A DNA stretch of 64,000 nucleotides, taken from contig JAYKAV010002780.1 in assembly GCA_035582835.1 (NCBI GenBank), positions 554,153-618,152 on the forward strand, in the 5' to 3' direction. A program made the translations under genes and the position numbers. The DNA comes from Phoebastria nigripes (lineage: Eukaryota; Chordata; Aves; Procellariiformes; Diomedeidae). Positions 1-11,800 of this stretch are shown piece by piece; position 1 is the first letter of the stretch; each line of letters starts with the position of its first letter. The notes below the pieces were generated by a model that saw only the letters and a list, made by a program, of their open reading frames with translations, ran no database searches and was not told the origin of the DNA.

Positions 1-3000
1 CACTCTTAAATGTACCCTAATGAACCTACTAATGTACCTACTAATGAAGTAGGTGCTGATTGCCTCAACAGTCCCTATCCAGAAGCCTCTTTGAGAGAAA
101 GTTCAAGGTGCTGGTTTTGCTCCTGCTTGTGGCCAATATTTACAGCCAAAGAGGAGAGACAGCACTACTTAAGCTGATAATCAGCTTGCTTCTGACACAG
201 TTTTAAATGCTAGCTGGGCAGGTAAGAGTGTATGAGAGGTTTGAACGTGCCCAGGGCTGAATTTATGCTGACGCTAGACTGGGCTGTCATGCACAGAGCA
301 AAGACATGAGCCATGCAGCTGCTGCCAATAAGCCCTGGGAGCTATTTATTTTGTCCAGTGGCTGTTTTTTATCTAAGCACACACCAGCTAGGAGCTTCTC
401 CAGTGAAGTGAGCTTGCCCAAAGCCACACCTCACAAAGGGTTATCAGTTATTTTCAGAGGAGACAAAAGTAGGCATTAGTAGAGGGTCAGAGGAGATGTC
501 ACACCTGCTCTGACCACTGCTCAGCCAGGTCAATACCCAACCCTTTGTGGTGGTCTGGGTGCCTGGTGGCGTGGGACACTCCCATCCTGTTTATGTCCTT
601 ACTTCTCAGGGTTTGTACCTCTGTGATCCCTGTGACCTTACAGTGAAGTTGTTCATATCCAAGCCCCTAAAGGCATGGCTCTTTGAGGTCGTATCTGTAG
701 CTAAGTTGCATCAAAAAGGGGGATGGTGGGACCACATTCTCCAAACTGACTCATCAACTCCCCAACACCTTGATGTTCCCAAGACAGAGGAGAAAGGATT
801 TTATTGCCTGCTGCCTGCATTTTTACAGCACTTAACCAAGCTGTATTTGGTCTCAAGATCAGTGGCCTCACAGCAAAACATAAAAACTTACATTGCAACA
901 GATTGACCTGGTGAGATCTGCCAACCGTGACTTTCATAGCTGCTCTGAGTCCAAAATCCTAAGGTCCCTCTTCGCTGGCAAAACATCTGGCTTGCACAGT
1001 CTGTTACAGCATGCTGTAGGGGTACAACTAATTCATTCCATAGCCACTTCATCGTGCCTAATGCAGCACAAAGATAGTAGAACAGTTTCACTCTAAAACA
1101 CTAGCTCCCAGGTTGGTACAACAGATTAAACTGATTAAATCTGGGCCACATCACCCCATGGGGCAATTCATAATGTCAATGGGACATTAAATGGTAGGAG
1201 TCATCCTCTTAGCAGTCAAATCACATACCACCCACAGCCCATTGGAGTGTCCTTCTGTAAAGGTCCATGTCAGGCCATGGGCCCTAATGTCATGCCTGTG
1301 AGTCACCATAAAAGACCACCTCATTGAACATTAGGCAACACGCTATCTACAGCTGGTCCCTTGGGCAGCTCACAAAGAAAGGCAGGGAGATAACCCACTG
1401 TATACATAATGCTGACAACACTAAATATTTCACAAAATCCCCTTTCATTTTCCCAAGAAGAGCTGCTTTTGATCAGGTGCTGATGGAGGTTTCCAGATCT
1501 TGACTGAACCAGCATTTGCTTCATTTGTGCTCTGGGCCATTTGGAGGTGGTTTCCAGGAAGGTCAGTTCCCTGCTGCTGCTGCTACCTGGGCTGGCAAGC
1601 CCGGGTCACACAGCACAGTCCCAGCCCATACCTGGGACTTGTCTCCTGTTAAACCACAGATCTCTCTGTCTGTCCCCACTATCTCTGAGCTGTCTCTGCC
1701 ACCACTATCATGTTAGGAAGCCTCTTTGTGCACCTCAGCACCTCTGCAGGGTTTCTTGTTATTAGAATTGGCTTAAAGGAAGCTTGCAGGCAGCCTTGAC
1801 ATGAGCTATTACTTTGTCAAAAAGACATATAGTTGTAGCACAGCAATTACAGGACTCTGCAGAGCCTAGGCCCACAGTCCTTGTAGCCCAGAAGCACCTT
1901 GTATGAGCTTTTTCCTGAAGCAATGAAGTTAGTTAGTAAAATGCCATTACCCTTTTATTATTGCTTTTAGATTCTTCACAATTATTCCTATCCGCACATA
2001 CAACCTTTGCTCACCAAAAGAACAGGTGAGAAGAGCTCTTCTTCCCAACCTACCACATTGAAAGGGTCTCCTTCTCCCCCCACCCCTGACCCTGCTCCCC
2101 CAGCACAGCTGCACGGGAACCCTCAGAGCAGGGCACCTCCAAGCTGTGAAAGACCAAGGGGCAACGGAAAGCCCACAGCTGAAGGCTCCTCTCTGGAAAG
2201 ATTTGACTTCTCCAACCTGTTTGCATTAAAATCTCAAGGGCATTTAAACCACGTGGTCTAAGGAGCCCAGCTGCTGCAGCGCTACTCCAGAAAGAGGCAG
2301 TCTCCAATATTAATGGGTATAATCCTGCTGATTTGCAGATCTCCTCCTCTCTAACTCTTGCACAATCGCACACACAGTGCTGTAGTGCCTATTGCTATCC
2401 CAAGGCCTCCTTTTGAGATGCTCCTCACACAGCCTGCCAAATGTCAGGATGGACAATTACCTCTGATGATTGACATGAAGGAAGAGAGCTTCGGCAGTCA
2501 TTAGCAGAGGCCTTCACTACAACAAAACACACTCATCTATTCTTCTCCCTTCCCAAAATACACCTTGTGAAAAGAGAGGGGGGGGGGGGGGGGGGGGGGG
2601 GGAGAGAAAGACAGACAGAAAGACAGAAAGACAGAAAGAAAGAAAAAGAGAGCAAGCAAGCAAGCTTCTTTTCCCTTCTGTAAACTAAAAGCTCTGTTTT
2701 CAATTTTTATGGTTTTTAGCCTGAAGAACTGTACAATTCTTTTTTTAAAGAAATATATAAACTGCCATTTGATAAAAAGAAGAAGTTTGCTCTCTAGTGG
2801 CTGAATTTAAATAGCTCAAAAAAACACAGGCTGCTGAAGAAAGGGAGAGTTTCACCCAAAATGTGCTCAGTTCCTAATCTTTGTGCCACTAAATATTTGC
2901 TCTTTGCCAATATTTACTATTGAACAACTACCTATGACCAGTGTGATTGTACTAAGGAAAACCAAAGTGCATGGTATTAAGATCTAATCCCGTGGACTTT

Positions 3001-4429
3001 CTAGTTGGAAAAGGAAATTACTTCTGTCTCTACATGCTTCCTGACGTGGGAAGGGGCTAGGATGGGGTCTGACAGGTCAACTAGCATGGGAGAGCACACT
3101 GCACAACCCAGATGTCACTGGCCATAGAAAGCTTATGGGGAGACTGTTGTGGCAGTGGGTGACTCCCGCTGGTGGCATGTGGCCTTTGAACACATCAGGC
3201 CAACCCTGCACTACAGCACTTCCATCCATCACAGTATTTTTGAGCTGGGACTGTCTTGTGCCACCAGCCAGGCTGTCATGGGATGGGAGAACACAGGCTT
3301 TCCCCAGGCCAGGAGGAGGACTAGAGATGGTGCCCAGTCATGCTGCGCATGATGGTGCCAGATGCTGCGCAGTCCATGTCAGGATGCAGAACAGACTTCC
3401 ACATTTCTGTACATTTGCATTTCTGTCCCTGGTCTTTAGCCTCAGGGATTTCAGAGCAAGAAGATGCAGTCTGCTCCCCGCACCCAGTCCCTGCCCCCCA
3501 GTTTCCCATTGCGGAGACCCCCATCGCAACCCCTCAGACCACATGTAGACCCCAGNGTCTGGGATCGGGAACGTGCTTCTGAGAAGTGCTTTTCCCAGGG
3601 TAGTCCCACTGCCTTTAGGAGAAGAAGGTCAGCGCAGGTTGTCTGTGTGCCACCACTATCTCATTTCTCTGCTTACAGCACGTATGGCAAAAGGAGCCGG
3701 GTGCCACAGTGTGCTGGGATTAGCCCAGCAATGGTAATAAATCAGACATTTCCTATTAACAACTAAGAGGGAAAGGGAAAAAACAAAGAAACAAAATGAA
3801 GCTACAGCCTCAGTGAAGGCAAACCCCATCCACTTCTTAATTTTTTTAGTGCTATTATTTCATGGAAAAGCCTGCAAGACGTTATGCTTCGGCAGATGGA
3901 TGGAGAAGGGGACGAGGCAGATGAAAATGACAGCCAGGTCTCGAAGGCCCACCCGCTTGCAAGGCCCATTCCCAGGCAGAGTAATTGCCAATCAGAAGCA
4001 AACTACTTTATAATTAAAGCATTGTATGAGCAAGGGGATGTCTGGGGCTTTTGCTTAATTGCTAGACGTGTCAGGGAAGCACAGAAGCATGGAGAGAGGG
4101 GATCAGGCAACACTTGCTGAAATCAGGGAGGGTTTTGCCACAGAGCGAATCCAGGGCAGGAGCAGAGCTAGGGCAGGCGCAGAGGCACTAGCGATCCTCC
4201 AGCCAAACCCTGCTCTATCTTAGCCCAGGAGAGCATCTACACCACCTCCTTGCTCCACACACCCGGGGCAGGCAGGGGCATAGCCAGGCCCTTAGGGATC
4301 TCATTCCCAAAAGAGGAGCTCCACGTGTTTTGTCACTGTGGATCATGCAAGTTTGGGCCATGCCCCATCGCTTCTGCTGCTCTTGCTCCTGGCCCACTGC
4401 CCGGCTTGCTCGCTGCATTGAGGAGCCCT
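1..4429. other. Intergenic, no gene recognised
   Basis: Ordinary single-copy-looking DNA apart from the G-rich tract at 2572-2665 and an N near 3556. Open frames are short and match nothing I know. Confidence 0.7.
2572..2665. repeat. Low-complexity tract with a 25-base G run
   Basis: G run at 2578-2602 followed by (GACA/GAAA)-type purine repeats and (GCAA) units. Probably poorly resolved in assembly and length-variable. Confidence 0.95.
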
Positions 4430-4735
4430 ATGCGGAGCACGGGCCCCATGCAAAGTCCTCCACTGGGGAGTCCTTCTCTTTTCTTCCCATCATTCCTTCC
4501 CAGAAGATGGGTCTCGGTGTTTGGCCATGATGCTGGACTACCTCTCTTAGCTGCCCTGCTCCTCATGCTCAGGAAATCCTCTTTTGCAGCTTAAAACCTC
4601 AAAGAGAGTGCTGTCGTTATCCGATCTGGTCTCCATAACCTGGTTCATTGGCCTCCCAGGACCGAGCCCTTCTTGAACAAAGGTATATCTTTGAGAAATG
4701 GCTTTTGTGTGAGAAGAAGAGTGGGGTGATAAGGA
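4430..4735 (+). repeat. Diverged local duplicate, copy A
   Basis: Shares a colinear series of blocks with 5470-5745: CTTCCCATCA, TTGGCCATGAT, TGGACTACCT, GCTGC(C/T)CTGCTCCTCATGC, then a TAACC(T/C)GG(T/C)TCA segment. Estimated identity by eye is about two thirds. It may be an interspersed repeat with two local copies or an old local duplication. Confidence 0.6.
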
Positions 4736-5469
4736 AAGCCCATCCCTGAGACCGAGCGCTGTGCATGGGAGAATCTCACCCCACAGAACAGAAATTCTAT
4801 TATTGGATACAATTGTTGAATTTTGATCTTGAAACAAATAATGCATGCTCACTTTTACAGAACAAAACCATCCGTACCTCAGTCATATTTCATCATTACG
4901 GCATTGCAGCATTTTGGAATTTTTTTTTTTAAGTTTGACGTTAGTAATACTGTAGATGGAAAATGCAGAACCAGCTTTAGAAACCATTTCTGAGTTTAAT
5001 CAGACCCCTGGAGATGAGGAAGTGACATTGGTTTCTAGGGCTGTCTTTGGATACAGCATCATTTCGTATTATGAGCTAGTCCAGAGTGGCACAACATCAG
5101 TGGGAACCAGACCCAGGTTTTGGGGCTCTTTGCAAATCCCTAATCTCCCCAGTAACCACCATCCTCTTCCAAGTTCCTCCAGCATCAGCTGCCATGGTGT
5201 GCTCTCTGCACACCATCAGCTGGACCACACAGAGCTACTTCAGAGAAAGACACTATTAATCCGTCCCAGAAGGGAACATCAACCCGTTCCTCTGATACAA
5301 GGCAGCAATAATATTACTGAGCATGGAGTTAGGTTGATGTTGAGACCAAACAACCAGAGCTATGCCAGTGGGACTGGTAAAACAAGACATTCTCCTTCTT
5401 GGGGGTCTTCACTTCAAACAGGCCTGAGGAAAAAGAGAATGTGTATCAGCACTCTCATGCAAATATCAG

Positions 5470-5745
5470 AGCCCTTCCAGGATGTGGAAGCACCATATAT
5501 TCCCCTTTCTTCCCATCAGTCCTTCCAAGAGGTTAAACCTACTAGCTTGGCCATGATATTGGACTACCTTCTCCAGCTGCTCTGCTCCTCATGCGATAGA
5601 GTCTAACACCAGAAAGGTACCACTGTGACTATCTTTTCTGATCTCCTACATAACCCGGCTCAGTGGACCTCCTGGAAGTGATCAAAGGTCCACCTTCTTT
5701 AAGAAAAACACCATGAATGTTAANTTTCCTGTGAGGGAGAAACCA
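5470..5745 (+). repeat. Diverged local duplicate, copy B
   Basis: Partner of copy A about 1 kb away, same orientation and block order. It overlaps the end of a 216-codon open frame at 4956-5606, which argues that frame is fortuitous. Confidence 0.6.
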
Positions 5746-5789
5746 CTTCAACCTTGGTTGAAGTCATTGAAGTCCAATGACTATTACAC

Positions 5790-6000
5790 TCACAATAAGA
5801 AAATGCATCTTATTTTTGTCTGAGTTTGCTTTCTTTCAGCTTCCACCCACTGTTTTTTTCTGTTCATCTGCTAGAATGAAGAGCATTCTGCCATCAAACA
5901 TCTGTCCTCATCCAGGCGATGGTAAGCAGTGACCAGCCCTCTTCTCAGCCTTCTTTCCAACGAGCCAGACAGAGGGAGGCCCTGGAGTCTTTCTAATGTG
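5790..6000 (-). mobile_element. L3/CR1-type LINE fragment, reverse orientation
   Basis: CAGCTTCCACCCACTG, CTGCTAGAATGAAGAGC and the following segment with CTTCTTTCCAACGAGCCAG and CCTGGAGTCTTTC follow the order of the reverse complement of L3/CR1 internal sequence. Diverged and non-coding. It directly follows one copy of the local duplicated segment. Confidence 0.55.
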
Positions 6001-8799
6001 CTGCCACTTCTGTTCCCAGATCTGTGACTTCATGTTAGACCCATGTTGAAGCACATGTTGTTAGTTTGCACCCAGCTGAACAACCGATCCTCCTATGACC
6101 TGACCTTAAACATTCTCTGTTATCATCTGCAGATGTCATCAGCAATGGGTCCCCTTCCACAGCATCAATAACATGTTCAGTAGAAACACAGCTTTTGGAT
6201 AATATTTTATATCTGTGCTTATGGATTGATCCCCAGCAGTCACTGAAGACAAATCTAATGCTGTTTAGGCAGATCAGAACCAAGAAAGTAGGTCTCACAT
6301 ACAGGATGGAGGATCTTGTCTGGGAAGCAGTGATCCCAGAAAGGACATGAGTCAAGTTGAACACCAGGTCCTTGGGATGCTGTGACCTTTGCTGGCCAAT
6401 CTGATCCCTCTTTAATGAGGAGAAAGGGCAGATCTTGCCTGCCCTGGAGGTAGAAATCTGGCAGGGTTAAGCCTGAAACCCTGCTTCCCAAATGGCTTCC
6501 CCTCAGGAACAACCCCTCCTGCCTACAGACCACCAAAAGACCAGGGAAGCCACGAACCAGAGCAGCGCTGTGGTGCTGGGGGCAGCAGGAGGAAGTGGAG
6601 CGACTGTGAAAGGCGTGATCCGCTCCTGCCGTTCCCCCTCTCCCGGCCAGGGGCAGGGGCTGAGTGAGAAGCTGCTGCAGAGCTGTAGCAAAAGGCTCGG
6701 CACTCGTGCATAGAGACCGGCCAACGCATGGGGTTTGACAAGAGTCGAGACGGTACCCCAGCTGCTGCTTCAAGCGGCAGGGAGGGGTGGCAATTTACCC
6801 CTGAGCGTTTCCTCATACAACAGCCAGATGCACAGGTAAGCAAGCTTTTGCCAGCTTCTCACACCAAGCCACGGAAGCACTGAGCACTTTTATAAACCCA
6901 TGCTGCAATTCCACAGGCGCTGGGCAATCGCAGGCGCACNACCACACTGCTATCAGATTAGCCGCTGACTTTATGCTGCCTTTACGCCGCCCGTGGGAGG
7001 ACGTGATGCTGCAGAGGCAGAGCGGCACGGGCGAGCAGTGCCTCATCCAGCACCCAGCACGCCCGTACAAGGTTAAGCCACTGATGGTTTTAAACAAGCG
7101 TGAGTAGCCAGAGCTAATTTATCAAAGCTTTGTACTGTGTGGCATTTTGGTGCTAGGCACCCTGACGCTGGCTTCAGCGTGTTGCTGGATCGCAGCTCTG
7201 AGCTGTGGCTTGGCCGGGGTGTTTGGATGGTAGAGGTGCTTGGCCATGCAGTAGAGGTTTCAGCACGTTCACGTTTGCTGCCAGCGCTGCAGCAGCGTGT
7301 GGGCTCCAGCTGCCACGGCTACAAGTCACCAAGCCCCCCAGGCCGAGTCCTTGGGCTCCGCAGGGGTGTCTGGCTTGCAGCAGCTGTGCCGTGCAACCTT
7401 GAACATTAAAATACCTTCGCTTGTTGCTCAGACTCCCTTGTTTTCCTTTCGCTCGCTCTGCGCAGCTTAGTGCCGTCTCAGGAGTCCATCTCAGCAAAGG
7501 TCGCCCAAGTCGGGTTTCCACATACAGGGAACACTTTTCTCACCCTACACTGTAACCATGGTGATTTGTTTTCTTTTAAATTCCTTTCCCTTAGGTTCAA
7601 TGCTATCTTTAGATGTCATCCTGTTTTGACAAATGTCCCTGTAGTTCCTGATACTATCAGGGAACTGTGGCATGACAAGGACTGGCTTAAGTAACAGCTG
7701 CATAACTGTGTCAGGAATGAATGATGCGGCTGGTGGCCTTTCTGGAAACACTCCCATTTTCGGTGATTCTTGCTCCAATGCAGTGTCCGGCAGCCAGTCA
7801 TGGCCCGTCTTGCCTGGGTTTTCATCTTTCCTGTTCCCCCAACCTTATGCAAGCACGCTGTTGCTGCAGAGTTTTGCTAACACTTCGGGCTTCACAGCCC
7901 AAGAGACTGGAGAGTTGGAATATACAAGGCTGGCAAGGCAGGTAACTGGGAACGGTAAATGGGAACTGAAGCCTGAAATCATTAACCCTGCTGAGACCTG
8001 GGGTCTCGACCTGGCAAAATCCCAAGGCATGTGTTTCCCCAAGGACGACGGGGCTGGAGTACGGGCCTAGAAACGCTCTTCCTGACTCGCAGCATGGGCC
8101 AGTTGTGTTCTGGACACTGGTAAAATGGGCTTCCAAGCAGAGGCTGTGGAGACCAAGGGCAAGTGACATACTGTCCCCTGAGATTTTGTGGCTGGCATAT
8201 AGTTTATGTATCTTTATTCTTTAAAAAATAATTACTGCCTCTGCTTGTGCTAATATTATGCACAACCTGGGAAATGTGAAATCTAAAGAGTTTTGTTGTC
8301 TTTTTTTTATTCAAAGAGAACTTTAAATTTGCAGTACTGAAGCAATGCAAACATTTTTTTTGTTTCTTACAACATTTTGTATTAAACCACTGATGCTCTG
8401 GATATAGCTGCCTGTCTCTCTGCAGGTATGTGTTTACCAGGGTTAACTCTACCTTACTGCCTTTGCTCATTTCAAAGCCACAGTCTTCCTGATGGTTTTT
8501 CCTCAGCGATGCCAGGTGCGAGCAGGAGACACGCCTATTCTCAGACTTCCTATCATCTGTTGCTCAGTTCTTGCCCAGGTGAGGCCGTCAAGTGCACCCA
8601 GCTGTTACCCGTGCAAATACAGAGAACGCTGCCCCAGAGAGCTGTTTTGCCAGCTAGAGGAGGTGCACGGGGCAGCAGAGGGGCAGCGAGGCTGCAAGCC
8701 TCTCCTCTGGCATCTCTGGCTATTTAAGCGCCCTATGCTTAAGGGTCAGAAGTCTGACCATTCAAGTTCATACTTCAGAGTCATCAAATCAAAATATTA
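6001..8799. other. Intergenic, moderately GC-rich, no gene recognised
   Basis: 6480-7420 and 8580-8720 are GC-richer than their surroundings but lack an island-like CpG density. No exon or RNA gene seen. Confidence 0.65.
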
Positions 8800-8880
8800 T
8801 TGGAAATCTGGCCTAAATTATAGACCATACAGTCTGACATCACCTTCAGCTAAATCATAAGATGACATTTCCTTCCTATA
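8800..8880 (+). mobile_element. Possible small L3/CR1 fragment
   Basis: GGCCTAAATTATAGACCATA followed by CAGTCTGACATCACC resembles a conserved segment of L3/CR1 ORF2 (aattacagaccagt...cctaacatc). Only about 80 bp can be matched by eye. Confidence 0.35.
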
Positions 8881-11800
8881 ATGGACTGTATAAACCTCAG
8901 CTTAAAATGGCAAACAAAATTATCCCATCATTACCCAGTGTGATTTAATGCCAGTGTGCATTCAGAGGCACAGAGGTGATCTTTAGCATCACACATGAAC
9001 TTTATGTTTCTTTAATTAACTGCATCATACTGCATGTTGGCAAGAAGCCGTAATAATACTTCATCCTTCCATCAACCGAACAGCAGAAAGTTGCAGGGAT
9101 AATACTGTCAAGAGACAGACTAGGTCTTGATTTAAGAACTACTCTAAATACCGGAAAACAAAAGCCTTTTTAATAGTTCAATATTATATACTCAAAATGC
9201 TTATGCTGTATGTGTAAGAATTCCTTAGTATAAACAGTTGGGACTGAAATCAGTGCTTTGGCTTGGTCAAACGTAGTTTTCTGAACAATTTTTTTGATCC
9301 AGATGATAGGTATGAGCCTTGAGCATCATGTTGGTTGTTGTAGGTAGGAGGTGCGAAGTATGATAAAGTTAGGTCAATCATGTTTACTTACAAGAACATA
9401 CCTGTTTTTTCCTAAGACACAGTGAGAGTTCAGGATGTGTCAGGCTTCCTCTCCAGGGATTGCCCACATGATGATTCTCAGCTTTTTTTCTGTCTGGCAA
9501 CGCTCGGTACGTGCCTGGGTCCAGCTCCTTGCCCCGTCCCCAGCCCTCCTCCTGCCTCCTTTTTGCTGCCCTTCGCTCAGCCCCAGGAGCCCTGCTGCTC
9601 TCTCCCTGTGTATGTCCCAACGCTGGCTTGATGCTGGGCCGGGCTCAGGAGCCCAGCCTGTCCCTAAGGCCCTGGGTGTCCGTGGAAGCACTCCCCCGGG
9701 CTCCAGCAAGGCGGTGCTGAGGCAGCCCAGGCTGGCTCTGTGCAGGGGCAGCACAGGTCTGGCAGAGCTCCATGCCTCACTCCCCCCTTACATCTCAGGA
9801 TGTAAGACCGAGTCGTAACCCACATCCCAGGAGCTGAGTACTCCTGGTCTGCCCTCGAATACTGGCATTAAGCAAGGCTGGCATGGTGGCAGTGCAGCCG
9901 AGGACTCTTAAAAGCGGTGTCTGTGGTGCAGCTATCGACTATGATCTCCTTGAAAATAAGCTGACAAAAGGTCTCTGCTGATGGAGTTGCTGTGTGCACA
10001 CCCCAATTTGCCTGGGTCGGCTCTGTAGGCTGGGAAGCACGATGTTTTTTCTCACCCTGAGCCAGCGCAGCTATACAGGCAGTTACATTTTCTGATCTGA
10101 ATCCAACAGGTCTGCTTCCATGTGTTGCCTCCCCGCTCCTTCCCCTTACGCACGCCCTGTGCTCAAGGCGACGCGCAGGGTGCAGTGCCCTGCGTGTTCC
10201 CTTCCACAGGAAGCCAGGACCTGAAATTCCCCCGGCACCCCTGCCCCTGGCGGCTCATTCCCCTGTGCCGAGCCCTGGGCTGATGCCCCAGGGGCGACCA
10301 TCACCAGCCAAGGNCATGGGAAGGGAGTCTCACCCTCGCAGAAAATGTGTAGGCAACTCCACCCTCGGCCCATCTTCTCTGCCCAGAATTTGGAGCAGCT
10401 TCATGTGTTTGCTTTTGTTTTGGGTTTAAATATGTTCTTAGCTATCTGTCAGAGCTATCTCAAATGCAAGGGTGTGGTGAGACTGCCTAATTTAACCCAG
10501 CCTGTGACATCTGCAGACGGATGGCCTGTCTCCATAAAGCTGTTTTATCTTTTTCATTTAGGTTGGTTTAAAAGCTGATCATTTAAATCCTTTGTTGCCA
10601 CTCTTCTTTTGGCTTAATGAGACATAGTCTAAGTTTGCTGGCAATTGAGACAAATGAAGTAAACCCTCTCAGAAACAGAAAAGGCCCCTGCAGAATTTTG
10701 CACCGTTTTGAGAGCCTGTCTTTCAAAACACCACTTCAGTTGTCTTCCCAGCAGGGATCTGATTGCACACTGGGTCACGCTTTTAGGAAAGGAGAAGAAA
10801 TGGCAGGATGTTCTGGGTGCTTGCGTGAGGGCCCAGTTCCTCCCCAGACTTTCATCACTCCCCTCATCGTTTCCCATCCTGGGGTCCTGCAAAGCCTGAC
10901 GGCCAGGCACAGTGCCTGCCAGGCCAGCCACCTCCTTCACACGTCAGCGGAAACGCTCAGGCACCTAACATGAGGAGCTGCATCCCCAACCCACTGGAGT
11001 CACTGGAATAACGCCCTTGGCTTTCACAGGGTTAGGGTTTCAGCCTAACCAACGCTCTCTAGGTGAAAAGCTACAGGCCAAACACACCCACGAGATCCAC
11101 AACATACGTCTCTAGCAATATGCTCCGATTTTAATGTATTTGCATATAATCTTCTCGATGAGGGTTTTCCCACTAAACTCTTGCTCTGACATGACAAGGA
11201 ATGTTTAAGACAGCAAAATGGAAAACATGGCAGGGAGATACGAACACCTGAACAGAGATGAGGAGGGCAAGTTTTTTCCCCCCTGCTTTCCCTCCTCCTG
11301 GCCCCATCACCATGGGTTTTGGCTTCCAGAGTTACTCCACGGTGGCCCCAAAGGGAACACCTGTGGCAAGTGGTGGCAGCATCCTTGTCCTCACGCTTGT
11401 GCTTTCTCATTGTACGTCATGATGTGCCACATGTCGGACACCAGCCCATGGGGTCTGCACAGAGCTTGCGTGCAAATTGCTGGCTGAGAGCCCCAGGGCT
11501 ATTTTTTTTCTCCAGGACAAGGTGGATCTCCAGATCTCCAGAAAGGGGGATTCCACTCAAGAGAGCTGCTTGCTGCCAGGGACTTACAAAGTGCAAGGGG
11601 AGTCATGTGTTGTCTGTTGGGGACAGAAGGCAGGAGGATAACTACAGTGCTGTCATTTTTGATAGCACAGGGCAATATGCCACTGAAAGTATGTTTTTAG
11701 TCCTCAAGAAGATGATATTTCCATGTCTCAGTCTTTTATGTATTTACCCCTCTGTGAGATAGAGAAGTGCTATTACCCACTTCTCATGGGGTGAGGTTGT

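Noticed and set aside
4956..5606. 216-codon open frame with an ATG start
   Set aside because: No recognisable domain, no splice or promoter context, and its final part lies within a diverged repeat copy. Probably fortuitous, though conservation scoring would settle it.
11028..11040. AGGGTTAGGGTTT, telomere-like
   Set aside because: Only about two TTAGGG units; too short to call an interstitial telomeric repeat.
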